From contig JASSUI010000001.1 in the NCBI GenBank assembly GCA_031963415.1, positions 2,852,001-2,916,000 of the forward strand: a stretch of 64,000 bases of DNA, given 5' to 3'. Below the pieces are notes generated by a model that saw nothing but the letters and a program-made list of their open reading frames with translations, did not search any database and was not told the DNA's origin. How positions within the stretch are numbered: position 1 is the first letter of the stretch; the number at the start of each line of letters is the position of its first letter. The DNA is from JASSUD01 sp031963415. Lineage in GTDB: Bacteria > Pseudomonadota > Gammaproteobacteria > Burkholderiales > Burkholderiaceae. The translations under genes were made by a program, and so were the position numbers. Below, piece after piece: positions 35,412 to 44,251 of this stretch.

Positions 35412-35831
35412 CTAGCCCACGCTGGCTAGCAACTGTGTGGTTATGAATCGCCCTTTGCCGATGCTTGGTGTTAATGGGTCTGGCACGGGAGTGGGCGCGG
35501 TCGACATCGCTGGCGTTGACGGCGTAAAACGCGCAATAAATTGCTGGCCTTTGAGAATCAATCCAGCTGGACTTCGACACAGTGGCGCTTGCTGATCTGG
35601 CATCAACGTCATAATGGTCAACATCCCCATGCCTGGGGTATGGCCTGGCACCATATAGGTTGCAGGCACTTGCACCTGCTTTTCATCTCCAAGCACGCAC
35701 ACCCGACGCCCATTAATCGTTGCCTGACCCGTCGCTCGCATCATCGCAGGCCCTGTCGGTGTCACTATCCGATAAGCGAACTGAGGTTCAAAAAGCAGCG
35801 TATCGCCTTCTAGCACAATCAAATTTTTCAT
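35412..35831 (-). CDS. PAAR-like spike tip protein (Afp10/Pvc10-like)
   Basis: 139 residues. It opens KNLIVLEGDTLLFEPQFAYRIVTPTGPAMMRATGQATINGRRVCVLGDEKQVQVPATYMVPGHTPGMGMLTI, the short beta-strand pattern of PAAR-like tips with G-x-A-x-I-N-G-x-x-V-C and two kept Cys residues. It should sharpen the VgrG-like spike. The C-terminal 40 residues are Pro/Thr-rich and may be a flexible extension. The ATG overlaps the gp25-like stop (ATGA). Confidence 0.8.
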   Translation of the reverse strand: MKNLIVLEGDTLLFEPQFAYRIVTPTGPAMMRATGQATINGRRVCVLGDEKQVQVPATYMVPGHTPGMGMLTIMTLMPDQQAPLCRSPAGLILKGQQFIARFTPSTPAMSTAPTPVPDPLTPSIGKGRFITTQLLASVG

Positions 35832-36241
35832 TTGAATACCATCGATCCGCCGCCCAACATATTGAGTTGGCCGCTCAGTTGATACGGTGTCTCACTGCCA
35901 CGAAGTCGGTAGCGCACCTGTATCTGTAGGTAATTGCGCTCCTTCACATCTCGTTTGATCTCTACTGAAGTGAGTTCAATGCGCGTTTCGTCACGCAAAA
36001 TGCTGTCCTCAATTTGGGTTGCGAGTTTCGCTATCAACGCTTCGCTAATGTTTTCAAATATTGAAGACTGCAAATCGCAGCCGTAATCGGGGCGCATCAG
36101 CCGTTCGCCGGGCTGTGTGCTAAACAGAATTTGCAAGCTCTCGCGGATATCCTTCAAGTCTTGCACCATGATTACGCCTTCGTCGTCAAAGGCTGGCGGG
36201 AAGGCCCAACCTCGGCCAAATATCGCTGGTTTGTCTTCCAT
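35828..36241 (-). CDS. gp25-like baseplate protein (Afp9/Pvc9-like)
   Basis: 137 residues. It contains DIRESLQILFSTQPGERLMRPDYGCDLQSSIFENISEALIAKLATQIEDSILRDETRIEL, the GPW/gp25 family core with the ERLMRPDYG motif. Homologues initiate sheath assembly at the baseplate, and a lysozyme-like fold is shared with T4 gp25. I start at ATG 36239-36241 (MEDKPAIFGRGWAFPPAF), which sits 10 bases after the strong purine block GGAGGAGGGAGG, rather than the GTG eight codons upstream that lies in that block. GRGWAFPPAF is typical for the start. Confidence 0.9.
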   Translation of the reverse strand: MEDKPAIFGRGWAFPPAFDDEGVIMVQDLKDIRESLQILFSTQPGERLMRPDYGCDLQSSIFENISEALIAKLATQIEDSILRDETRIELTSVEIKRDVKERNYLQIQVRYRLRGSETPYQLSGQLNMLGGGSMVFK

Positions 36242-36275
36242 AGTGCCTGCGCCTCCCTCCTCCACATACTTTTGT

Positions 36276-37982
36276 TTAGTTCGACAGATCTACTGTTGCG
36301 CCCTTAATCTTGACCCCTGCGGTACCTTGTAAGCCAAGCTGCGTTGAGGCTTTCACCTCTATGGTGGGGGCTTCGGCATTAATTCCTTTTTTGCTGTCTA
36401 ACTTAAGGTCTTGCTGTGTTTCCAATTGCATAGCCTGCTCGGCTTTCAAACTGACATTCTTTGCATTGCTAGTGAACTGCTCACCACCGTCGAGCTGAAT
36501 CCCTTCTTTTATCGTGATCTTTTCTTTACCGTTATCCAGCAGAACAGATGCTTCCTTCGCATTAAAGGTCAGCGTCTGTTTATCCTCGCCACGGGCAAAG
36601 ACCATCCCCTTCTCTGCGTTATCCTTGCTCGGCGCAAAGGGGGCTTTGTTTTTCGGGTTGTGCATGGCGCCTAGAATGACGGGATAGCGAGGGTCTGCAT
36701 CAAAAAAGCCGAGCACCACTTCATCACCCTCTTCTGGATAAAAACACAAGCCACTGTCTTTACTCGCATACGGCGCGGCAAAGCGTGCCCATAGCGGCTT
36801 ATCACTTAAGACGGGAATTTTTACGCGTAGACGATTTAAGCCATCTGGGTCCGCTTCGTAACTGCTCACCGCACCGATTAGCAAACCGTCGGTTTGAGGC
36901 ACTTCTGCAGCATCCATCTCCGCGCTAGGCAGACCCAGCGCCACTGTTGTGCGCCACTGGCCTTTGATGATTTTGTGGCTGACTTCGGTAATGATTCCCG
37001 CACCATTAAAGTGCTCGCCAAAGCCACCCAAAACTAGCGTGTCACCCAAACCGTAAGCGGTGGAACCATCCACAGTGAAACGTGCCTGTACACCTGCGGT
37101 CTGCTGCCCTAACAATCTCGCTTTGGCTAAAGCTTGCTCCTCATTAGCGGGCAGCGACCGACTACGCGCGAGCTCCCATGGCATTTGACTGAGTGCTTTA
37201 AGTCTGGATGGGTCCAGCCCACCCATCCCCAATTTGAGGGCCCGGCCATTCACGGTCTGGGACATTTCTTGTTGTTTGATATTCCAACTGGATACCCCTA
37301 CTTTCGCAGGTTGTGACTGGCTACTTAATTGCAGCTCTGCTGCTTCTAAGCTCATCTTATTGTTGACAGAGTCCGCTGCATCTAAGGCATGGCGCGTTCT
37401 CCCTAGCGTGGGTACCACGATCGCGACGTTATTGGGCATCGGCATCAACCAAACCCCATTAGCACCTAATCTGGCTTTCAGAAACTGCCAATCGGAACAA
37501 GCAAACTGCACCATTTGTGCGTGTTTTATGGGCATGCCTTCTAGCTTGTCGATTACGATTCCATGCGCACGGGTCAAGCTGCGCACGATGTCCGCATCGC
37601 TTTGTTTTTCAAACACTTGATTACGATACGAGGCCGTTAAGCTTTGCAGAGGGTGTTTAAGTTTCAAGGTTAACTTCCAGCGCCCATCCTGGAGCTCTAG
37701 ACGTTGATCGACTACGACGCCGGCAAACAAGAGCGTGCCGTCCGATTTGATTTTGATAGTGGCCTTTGTGCCTGGTTTGCAATGTTGCGCATCCTTCGCA
37801 AGGTGATCGATGTGTTGCTGCCGGCTAGCTATCCCAGAGAGGACTATTTTGGCGGATGGAATTTGATTCACGCCGTGCCAGCTCTCTAACGAGATGGCCT
37901 TCAGATAAGGCAACGGCCTTCGGTCAAAAAGAATCTCTAATTCAGGGGATGACGACTGTGCTTGCCGAGCAGCAAAAGACAT
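36276..37982 (-). CDS. VgrG-like spike protein (Afp8/Pvc8-like)
   Basis: 568 residues combining gp27-like and gp5-like parts. The N-terminal half has the phage late-control D fold (LEILFDRRPLPYLKAISLESWHGVNQIPSAKIVLSG, TRAHGIV...FACSDWQFLKARLGANGVWLMP). The centre holds the OB-fold (LIGAVSSYEADPDGLNRLRVKIPVLSDKPLWARFAAPYASKDSGLCFYPEEGDEVVLGFFDADPRYPVILGAMHN). The C-terminus is a repeated beta-helix stretch (NAKEASVLLDNGKEKITIKEG, KNVSLKAEQAMQLETQQDLKLDSKKGINAEAPTIEVK) like a gp5 needle. It forms the central spike. The ATG overlaps the stop of the LysM-type adaptor gene (TAATG). Confidence 0.94.
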   Translation of the reverse strand: MSFAARQAQSSSPELEILFDRRPLPYLKAISLESWHGVNQIPSAKIVLSGIASRQQHIDHLAKDAQHCKPGTKATIKIKSDGTLLFAGVVVDQRLELQDGRWKLTLKLKHPLQSLTASYRNQVFEKQSDADIVRSLTRAHGIVIDKLEGMPIKHAQMVQFACSDWQFLKARLGANGVWLMPMPNNVAIVVPTLGRTRHALDAADSVNNKMSLEAAELQLSSQSQPAKVGVSSWNIKQQEMSQTVNGRALKLGMGGLDPSRLKALSQMPWELARSRSLPANEEQALAKARLLGQQTAGVQARFTVDGSTAYGLGDTLVLGGFGEHFNGAGIITEVSHKIIKGQWRTTVALGLPSAEMDAAEVPQTDGLLIGAVSSYEADPDGLNRLRVKIPVLSDKPLWARFAAPYASKDSGLCFYPEEGDEVVLGFFDADPRYPVILGAMHNPKNKAPFAPSKDNAEKGMVFARGEDKQTLTFNAKEASVLLDNGKEKITIKEGIQLDGGEQFTSNAKNVSLKAEQAMQLETQQDLKLDSKKGINAEAPTIEVKASTQLGLQGTAGVKIKGATVDLSN

Positions 37983-38689
37983 TATGATTTTCCTTGCTCA
38001 GATGTCACCACTAATTGCTTACCCGGCGCATAGTCGTTCAGATGATCTAAATTATTGCTGCTTGCCAGTTTCAGATAATCCATCCCCATCGCGCCTCCTA
38101 CGGCTGCCGCACTGGCGATCATCGGTAGCGTACTTTTCGCGAGCGCTGTTAGGGCTCGCTTTTTCGGCGCCAGCTTGCCTTGCTTCGCCTGTTGCAAGCT
38201 CATGCTTTCATCCGCGATCAGGCTTAACGCAGCGACTGCGCGCAAGGGCGTCGCATCTCGATCAAAGAGGGTGTAGCGCACCGTTAATGACGTCATGCGG
38301 CCAGCAAAATAGCCATGGCCATTCCAATTCATCTTGCCCCATTCGACCCGCAAGAAACGCGGCTCGGCTGTCGCACTATCTACTTCGCAACATATTTCCC
38401 GTAATTTGTCTAACTGATAGCTAATGGGCTTGGTGTTATCAGGGAGCTTGGCATCAAAAACCAGTTCTAGATTCAATGCACCAGGTACAGCGCCGCTAAA
38501 TTGGCTAGTCACCTCGCTTTGATTAATAAATTCATCCTCAACATATTCACTCTGATAGGCGAGCTCGATCGAATCCGGGTTGTACATCACCGCCATCTCA
38601 GCGGTGGGACGGCCGCTCATATTCCTATCGGCATAGGCCTTGATGACCATTTTGGATAACGCGCGCTCCATCAGGTTTTTGAACTTCAT
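37982..38689 (-). CDS. Injection system tube adaptor (Afp7/Pvc7-like, CIS tube N-terminal family)
   Basis: 235 residues with MKFKNLMERALSKMVIKAYADRNMSGRPTAEMAVMYNPDSIELAYQSEYVEDEFINQSEVTSQFSGAVPGALNLELVFDAKLPD near the start; the YNPDSI motif and the LELVFDA strand are typical of the Pvc7 family that links spike and tube. A LysM-like end is common in this family, but only a short PGKQLVV is seen here, so the module may be reduced. The ATG overlaps the stop of the 58-residue gene upstream (ATGA), and its own stop overlaps the spike gene. Confidence 0.85.
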   Translation of the reverse strand: MKFKNLMERALSKMVIKAYADRNMSGRPTAEMAVMYNPDSIELAYQSEYVEDEFINQSEVTSQFSGAVPGALNLELVFDAKLPDNTKPISYQLDKLREICCEVDSATAEPRFLRVEWGKMNWNGHGYFAGRMTSLTVRYTLFDRDATPLRAVAALSLIADESMSLQQAKQGKLAPKKRALTALAKSTLPMIASAAAVGGAMGMDYLKLASSNNLDHLNDYAPGKQLVVTSEQGKS

Positions 38690-38862
38690 AGCATCCTCTC
38701 CCTTTCGTCTCGCAATTGCTCCATCACTTGCTTGATGATCTTCTCGACCAGGCGATCTTGCTCAGCGCGTCCTAATGGCTTCAAAGCGCGTGCGGGTTCA
38801 GCGGCAGCAGCACCTTGCGTGACTTGTGCTTGGATAACCAATTCGCGGATTTCAATCGTCAT
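38686..38862 (-). CDS. Small Afp6/Pvc6-like protein (58 residues)
   Basis: A short gene between the Pvc5-like and Pvc7-like genes, overlapping both by four bases (ATGA at each junction), which argues strongly for translation. The product MTIEIRELVIQAQVTQG...LVEKIIKQVMEQLRDERERML has an N-terminal strand (TIEIRELVIQAQV), an alanine-rich hinge and a long amphipathic helix. The size matches the small sixth gene of Afp and PVC clusters. The IEIRELVI pattern is common to this family of short baseplate-associated proteins. Its exact role in the particle is not obvious from sequence. Confidence 0.85.
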   Translation of the reverse strand: MTIEIRELVIQAQVTQGAAAAEPARALKPLGRAEQDRLVEKIIKQVMEQLRDERERML

Positions 38863-39344
38863 GCTTTGACTCCTACCCAGCGCATATCCTGGTAAGCGAG
38901 CTCTAACGTATTGATCAGAACGGCGTTACTGTTAGCGTCTAGATCACTGGTCTGCCATTTCACTGGCAATGCTTTGGTGAGAGTCCAACTGCACACGGGC
39001 GCGGCCGCATGGTTCAATAAGAGGATGATGACGGTGGCGTAGCGGAGGTTAAATCCTCCCCCCATAACATCATTAAACACCTTGGTGAGCGGCGTTAAAT
39101 TCATCACACCTCGCTCTAACACTAAAGGACCATGCGTGATACGTTCTGGAAGATGAAGGTTGCTGATATTTTCTCCGCCCTCACGATGCGGTGTCGTTTC
39201 TAATTGGCGGCTTAAGCCTGATATTTTTTGAAAACGTATATCTAAGGGGCTTGGTATTCTGTTGAAAAAAAAGCTAACCAAGAAGCGATGTGAGACTTCT
39301 GGATTAAAAAATGAATTGAACTTATTGAGAGTAGGATTACTCAT
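38859..39344 (-). CDS. Second inner-tube protein (Afp5/Pvc5-like, gp19 fold)
   Basis: 161 residues of the phage tail-tube (gp19/Hcp-like) family: RFLVSFFFNRIPSPLDIRFQKISGLSRQLETTPHREGGENISNLHLPERITHGPLVLERGVMNLTPLTKVFNDVMGGGFNLRYATVIILLLNHAAAPVCSWTLTKALPVKWQTSDLDANSNAVLINTLELAYQDM. It is a diverged paralogue of the main tube protein and probably forms the first tube ring next to the baseplate. Coding ends overlap the sheath 3 gene by four bases and the small Pvc6-like gene by four bases. Confidence 0.9.
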   Translation of the reverse strand: MSNPTLNKFNSFFNPEVSHRFLVSFFFNRIPSPLDIRFQKISGLSRQLETTPHREGGENISNLHLPERITHGPLVLERGVMNLTPLTKVFNDVMGGGFNLRYATVIILLLNHAAAPVCSWTLTKALPVKWQTSDLDANSNAVLINTLELAYQDMRWVGVKA

Positions 39345-40585
39345 GCCGAGATGCTCCTATTCTGCTGGAAGGCTAGGGGTACACGCTGAGCCATGTTGCT
39401 TTCACTTGTATAAAACTGCAGCGTGAGGTCGATAAATTCTGCTGGATAGAGGGGAGCGATACACACTCGCATAATCAATTTACCCTCCCGTATATCTTGC
39501 TGGGTCATCGTTTCATCTAGACCAATCAATACTCGAAATGCCTCTTCTTCGACAGCACCAAACAAGCCCCCTTCAAACCACAGTTGGCGCAGCCAGGACT
39601 GCGTCAATCCTTTGAGCTTGAGCCAAGTAATTTCATTATTGGGCTCAAATGTCGCGAAGCGCGCCATCTCGGTCACATTCAATTCGATATGGGTAAGCAA
39701 CCGACGTATTTGTATGTATTGCCGTTGCGCACGTGTACTGTCCGCCAATGTCCGACATCCCCACACACGCACACCACGTCCAGCAAAGCTGCGAATTACA
39801 TTGATGGAACATTGTTGGGCATTAAACAAATTCTGCGCTATCCCGTCGTCGTACTGCGTCGCAATAATCTGAGGCAATGGCGTATTGGCAGGCGCTTTCC
39901 AAATGCCTTGGTTTCGGTCTATGCGCTGCATCATCGCGATCACAGCAGCTGAGGGAGGGATATAAATAGGCTTGGGAAGATCTAGCGCATCATCCATTTG
40001 CACATTGACTTGCAGATAGGGCCAATATGCTGCTCCACGCTCTGCGTGAATATTGAAAGGATGATTCGACAGTTCCTTAGTAGATTCGATGTCGGCCGGG
40101 CTATCGAGTACAGCAAACCAGTTTTGTTTTTCGCATGTGCTCAGCATTACTCGATATACTTCGGCCCATTGTTTTGCGACTGTTTTTTTATTGTCTGCAG
40201 CATCTTCATCGCTTTTATTTAATAAGGCTAGATCTGGCATCACCATTAATGTGATGGTCTCTTCTTGAGTTAGCGCTTTAGATTGTGCTGCCTGAATTAA
40301 CTGTGATTGAATGTCTTTTTGTTTACTAGCGCGATTGTCCACCGACAACACAAAGCAAGGATCACCACCGACCTCAAAGTAATGCCGCAAAGCAGCATAC
40401 AGATACCCGCCGCTTTTTCCCGAATCCAACGCCAGATAGTCAGCAAAAACATCTATCTTATAGAGCTGCTGCACGCCTCCGTTCTCTGTGTAGCCGATGA
40501 AGACTGGAACCGCCGTTGCCATTTCAGGCGACTCGACAGAAATTGTCTGATGCTCGATATAGATGCCTGGCTGGATGTGTTCCAC
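39341..40585 (-). CDS. Contractile sheath protein 3 (Afp4/Pvc4-like)
   Basis: 414 residues in sheath order after sheath 2. It opens QPGIYIEHQTISVESPEMATAVPVFIGYTENGG (handshake N-arm), has GGDPCFVLSVD and PPSAAVIAMMQRIDRNQGIWKAPANTPL (the most conserved sheath motif), and ends FAGRGVRVWGCRTLA...YIQIRRLLTHIELNVTEMARFATFEPN and DLTLQFYTSE. In PVC particles Pvc4 forms the sheath layer near the baseplate. The start is GTG (40583-40585), five bases after the GAGGAGAGGGG purine block. The gene looks complete. Confidence 0.92.
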   Translation of the reverse strand: MEHIQPGIYIEHQTISVESPEMATAVPVFIGYTENGGVQQLYKIDVFADYLALDSGKSGGYLYAALRHYFEVGGDPCFVLSVDNRASKQKDIQSQLIQAAQSKALTQEETITLMVMPDLALLNKSDEDAADNKKTVAKQWAEVYRVMLSTCEKQNWFAVLDSPADIESTKELSNHPFNIHAERGAAYWPYLQVNVQMDDALDLPKPIYIPPSAAVIAMMQRIDRNQGIWKAPANTPLPQIIATQYDDGIAQNLFNAQQCSINVIRSFAGRGVRVWGCRTLADSTRAQRQYIQIRRLLTHIELNVTEMARFATFEPNNEITWLKLKGLTQSWLRQLWFEGGLFGAVEEEAFRVLIGLDETMTQQDIREGKLIMRVCIAPLYPAEFIDLTLQFYTSESNMAQRVPLAFQQNRSISA

Positions 40586-40631
40586 GCTTTCCCCTCTCCT
40601 CTGATTACCTACAAACCCAGGAACACGCGCG

Positions 40632-42512
40632 CTACTGCGCCACGTTCTGCGTAAACTGCAAAATAATGAATTCAGCAGGTCTCACAGCGGCCATACCTAC
40701 CTTAACAATCATCCTGCCGTTGTCGATATCCTCCTTTGACATCGTGATGTCTTTGCCAATTTGCACAAAATAGGCTTCTTTCTCACTATTGCCCATCAAT
40801 GCACCTTGCCGCCACAAACTGTAGAGATAACTCTCCACCGCCGATTTCACTTTGCCCCATGTCGGAGAGCTATTCGTTTCAAATACAGCGAATTGCATCG
40901 CCTGTTTAATATCGCGCTCTGCCGCATTGAATAGTCGGCGCACGGGGATATATTTCCAGTCATCCGACTTCACATCCAAAGTCCGCGCGCCCCAAACCAT
41001 CGTACCCTGCCCCGTGAACGTGCGGATGACATTGATGCCTTTATCGTTCATTTGACCTTGTTTGGTATCGGTGAAGACTTTCTCAACGCGCTTGATTGCA
41101 TTAAGCGATACATTAGCGGGTGCCTTCCAGACGCCACGCTCTCGATCTGTGCGCGCGTACGCTCCGGCTACGGCAGCACTGGGAGGAAGAGTGATTGGGT
41201 GGGACTCTCTGTATTCCTTCAACCCTTTGGCAATTTCCGACGTCACTGCTTGGTGAAAGGTGTCCAAGGTCTTGGACTGATCCTTGTTCATCATCTGAGA
41301 CAGGGTGATGTTTGTAGACTTTTCACCTGTATCCGTAAACACAATATGAATGTCATCAGCGGCAGGCATCGAAGGGATGAGTGTTGTGATTAAATTAGGC
41401 GAGTAAACCGCGGTTTGCGACTTCGTAGTGGAGAGGTTATTTTCACCATCCTCACTATCTGCTAACAAAAAATAACCCAGTTTTTTGTCTAACAGATTAT
41501 CAAGTGCCTGATACACGTCAGCCTTCTTAACGTTCAATTTTTGTTTTAGATCGTTTGCCGGCTCCGCACATATCAACAATGAAATGTCTGGGTGCTTTTG
41601 AATTTCCTGAGGCAGTGCGGCCAAATTGCCATCTTCAGATAATGGCAACACGTAACAGTTTGCTCCACCGTTACTGAAATAATGCTGAAGCGCAAATGCA
41701 CCGTAATTGGGAACAATTTCTGAAGAATCTAGATGCTGCGGCAGAGAATAGATTTGTTTATTTAAAATAAATGCAGATTGCTGATTTACAGTTGTTACAC
41801 CATCGGCACTTAAACGTTCTGTGACTGTTTTTGGGATAGCACCATCGCTTGCAACTTGCTGGTTCGTCAATGCGCGTGCTGCTTCATCGAGTGGTTCGTT
41901 CACTACCTGCGCATCATTGAATTTCTGCCACGCTTGCTGCAGCGTTTTATCGACCCACTTAGTTACCCAAGCTTCTATATTTTTCTGTACGAATTTGTTA
42001 TCAGCTTGGATTAAGCTAGTCTGTATAGCTTGCTCCCAGGAGGTTCGCAGATTGGGACTAGATTTCCCCGCAACTTTAGCCTTTTCTATAAACCCATTGA
42101 GTTCCACCGTTGTTTTCAAGGCCCATTTCCATTCCTTTTTTCCCTGTTTTTGAGCCTGCAAAACTTCCTCCACGATTTCCTTGAAAGTTCCTGCATCGCC
42201 ACTCACTGTTTCTGTTGCCGCGCTCGCCAACTGTTCAGCCCATGCTTGTGTTTGTTCCGCTTTCCATCTATCTGTGCCGCCGGACTGCTGCTTCACTACC
42301 ACCTTAGCTGTAACCGGCCCTTCAAATTGCGCTACAAATTCGAGCCAGCTAGCAATCGCAACACATGCATCACCAGTGGTTAATTCAGCGGCAGCGGATA
42401 AACCCGCTTTCTTTTTAAAATTCCCCACAAACACCGGCACCGCAGTAGCCCCGGACTGCACGGACAGGGACAAAGAAGCATCTTCTTTAATGTAAACGCC
42501 TGGCGCTACCAT
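40632..42512 (-). CDS. Contractile sheath protein 2 with large helical insert (Afp3/Pvc3-like)
   Basis: 626 residues. The N-arm VAPGVYIKEDASLSLSVQSGATAVPVFVGNFKKKAG and the C-terminal core PPSAAVAGAYARTDRERGVWKAPANVSLNAI, FTGQGTMVWGARTLD, YIPVRRLFNAAERDIKQAMQFAVFETN and RPAEFIILQFTQNVAQ match the neighbouring sheath. Between residues of about 70 and 240 lies a highly charged, helical insert (WAEQLASAATETVSGDAGTFKEIVEEVLQAQKQGKKEWKW, QNIEAWVTKWVDKTLQQAWQKFND) missing from sheath 1; it probably sits on the outer surface. The second ATG (42512) has AAGGAGGATGTTT at proper spacing, so I start there. Confidence 0.92.
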   Translation of the reverse strand: MVAPGVYIKEDASLSLSVQSGATAVPVFVGNFKKKAGLSAAAELTTGDACVAIASWLEFVAQFEGPVTAKVVVKQQSGGTDRWKAEQTQAWAEQLASAATETVSGDAGTFKEIVEEVLQAQKQGKKEWKWALKTTVELNGFIEKAKVAGKSSPNLRTSWEQAIQTSLIQADNKFVQKNIEAWVTKWVDKTLQQAWQKFNDAQVVNEPLDEAARALTNQQVASDGAIPKTVTERLSADGVTTVNQQSAFILNKQIYSLPQHLDSSEIVPNYGAFALQHYFSNGGANCYVLPLSEDGNLAALPQEIQKHPDISLLICAEPANDLKQKLNVKKADVYQALDNLLDKKLGYFLLADSEDGENNLSTTKSQTAVYSPNLITTLIPSMPAADDIHIVFTDTGEKSTNITLSQMMNKDQSKTLDTFHQAVTSEIAKGLKEYRESHPITLPPSAAVAGAYARTDRERGVWKAPANVSLNAIKRVEKVFTDTKQGQMNDKGINVIRTFTGQGTMVWGARTLDVKSDDWKYIPVRRLFNAAERDIKQAMQFAVFETNSSPTWGKVKSAVESYLYSLWRQGALMGNSEKEAYFVQIGKDITMSKEDIDNGRMIVKVGMAAVRPAEFIILQFTQNVAQ

Positions 42513-42555
42513 AAACATCCTCCTTGATTGATCACACTCTTACATCACCTGCCCT

Positions 42556-43716
42556 TTAGCTCTGCGCCACATCCTGCGTAAACTGCAAAATAATGAATTC
42601 CGCCGGACGCACTGCGGCCATGCCAACCTTCGCAATCATTCGACCATTGGTGATATCGTCCTGCGTCATCGTTAAGCCAAGACCAATTTGTACAAAATAG
42701 GCTTCTTCTGCCTTATTGCCCATCAAACCGCCTTGCTTCCAGATGCGATGCAAATAATTGTCGATCGCAGCACGTACTCGTTCCCACGTTGGTTGGCTAT
42801 TAGGCTCGAACATCGCTACGCTCATCGCTTGTTTAATGTCGCGTTCCGCAGTACTAAATAGACGACGGACAGGGATATATTTCCAACTCTCTTTGCTTTT
42901 CCCCACCAGCGTACGTGCACCCCAGATAGTCGTGCCCGTGCCACGGAATTTACGGATCATATTGATAGGACGATTTTCCATATACTTGCCCTGATCTTCA
43001 TCAGAGACGCTCACAGCAGGCAATACGCCGCCTTTTAGCTCGACATTTGCAGGTGCTTTCCATACACCTCGCTCGCGATCTACCGTGCAATAAGCACCCG
43101 CAACTGCGGCACTTGGAGGAATAGGATTTTTTGTTATCTGCGTTATGTTATGAGTAGTCGTACTAGTATTTGCCCAGTCAGCGTTCAGCCATGGGTAGTA
43201 CGCAGCCGCATGAGCATTTTCATCGTAGGTTGCTGTCAGTGAGTTTGCTGCTCCCAGTTCTCCCACAGGACCATCCAGAATCGCAAAGCGTGCACTACCG
43301 TCTACACACAATGTCCTGACCGTGCTTTGAATATCCTCTCCAGCTGCAACAAGTAATGTCACATCATCCAGCTTTGGTACTTCCTCTGTTAACTTGTCTT
43401 TATTGACGATATAGCAATAGCTGCCGCCATTTTCAAAATACGCCCTCATTGACAAGTGAAGCTTGTCAGCTGGATTGAATTTAAATTGATCGGTATCAGA
43501 GCCGTTGTCTTGAAGGTCTTTCATTAGCCCCGCAAACTCCAGCCACGAATTAATGCGCTTAGAACCTGGGTTCTGCGAAATACCCGTATATTTCGCATTA
43601 AATTTCGCATTGCCGCTAGCAAACACTGGCACGGCTGTTGGGCTACTGCTAATCGACAGTGACAAACCGGCTAGTTCTTCTATATAGACACCAGGTTGTT
43701 TAAGAGTAACTGGCAT
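42556..43716 (-). CDS. Contractile sheath protein 1 (Afp2/Pvc2-like)
   Basis: 386 residues, the main sheath subunit. N-arm KQPGVYIEELAGLSLSISSSPTAVPVFASG, core IPPSAAVAGAYCTVDRERGVWKAPANVELKG, FRGTGTTIWGARTLVGK, YIPVRRLFSTAERDIKQAMSVAMFEPN, and C-arm GMAAVRPAEFIILQFTQDVAQS. The arm segments interlock neighbouring subunits, and contraction drives the tube outward. AAGGAAAGAGAT precedes the ATG. Nearly the same C-terminal core is found in sheath 2, so the two arose by duplication; sheath 3 is more distant. Confidence 0.94.
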   Translation of the reverse strand: MPVTLKQPGVYIEELAGLSLSISSSPTAVPVFASGNAKFNAKYTGISQNPGSKRINSWLEFAGLMKDLQDNGSDTDQFKFNPADKLHLSMRAYFENGGSYCYIVNKDKLTEEVPKLDDVTLLVAAGEDIQSTVRTLCVDGSARFAILDGPVGELGAANSLTATYDENAHAAAYYPWLNADWANTSTTTHNITQITKNPIPPSAAVAGAYCTVDRERGVWKAPANVELKGGVLPAVSVSDEDQGKYMENRPINMIRKFRGTGTTIWGARTLVGKSKESWKYIPVRRLFSTAERDIKQAMSVAMFEPNSQPTWERVRAAIDNYLHRIWKQGGLMGNKAEEAYFVQIGLGLTMTQDDITNGRMIAKVGMAAVRPAEFIILQFTQDVAQS

Positions 43717-43801
43717 ATCTCTTTCCTTAAGGATGAATGAGTCTAAAAGTACTGAACAGCATCGAACGCCGATATCGCATGCGCTCGCCTACCCTCTCTA
43801 T

Positions 43802-44251
43802 TTAGTGAAACTCCACCGATAACCGATCGGCTTCCAAACTGAGTTCTTCAATAGCTACTTCGTTGCTACTCGCATCGAAGTCAGGTGCGCTCAATTTGGT
43901 CGGAAAGGCATTGAATACATTCCACGTCACTAACAATTCACTGCCTGTGTCATTCGTCAAACTGATAGAAATATCTTTCTTCTCTACCTGGTTCAACGTA
44001 ATCGAATTAATCCACGCATACAGCTGCTTTTGCCCCTTGACCACTCCCCGCTTGAGGCTAATGCTAATGTCCTGACTCTGCCCTGGCATCTTGAACGTGC
44101 CACCCGCCCCATCTTTGTACTCTATGGTTTCAAACCCCATATCCAAGCCAGAGACGCTATTAAAAGCTATCTTCTCTTCTCCCACCGTCACAATAAAACG
44201 GTAAGTAGGAATCGGATAAGTCGTTGCAATTTGTTCAGCTGTAGTAGCCAT
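43802..44251 (-). CDS. Main inner-tube protein (Afp1/Pvc1-like, Hcp/gp19 fold)
   Basis: 149 residues, the length of Pvc1. YPIPTYRFIVTVGEEKIAFNSVSGLDMGFETIEYKDGAGGTFKMPGQSQDISISLKRGVVKGQKQLYAWINSI is the tail-tube signature. Hexamer rings of this protein build the tube that carries cargo. I start at the second ATG (44249-44251), which is preceded by AAGGAAGG with a six-base spacer, rather than the longer frame from 44299. It is the first gene of the injection operon, so the promoter should lie between 44252 and about 44700. Confidence 0.93.
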   Translation of the reverse strand: MATTAEQIATTYPIPTYRFIVTVGEEKIAFNSVSGLDMGFETIEYKDGAGGTFKMPGQSQDISISLKRGVVKGQKQLYAWINSITLNQVEKKDISISLTNDTGSELLVTWNVFNAFPTKLSAPDFDASSNEVAIEELSLEADRLSVEFH

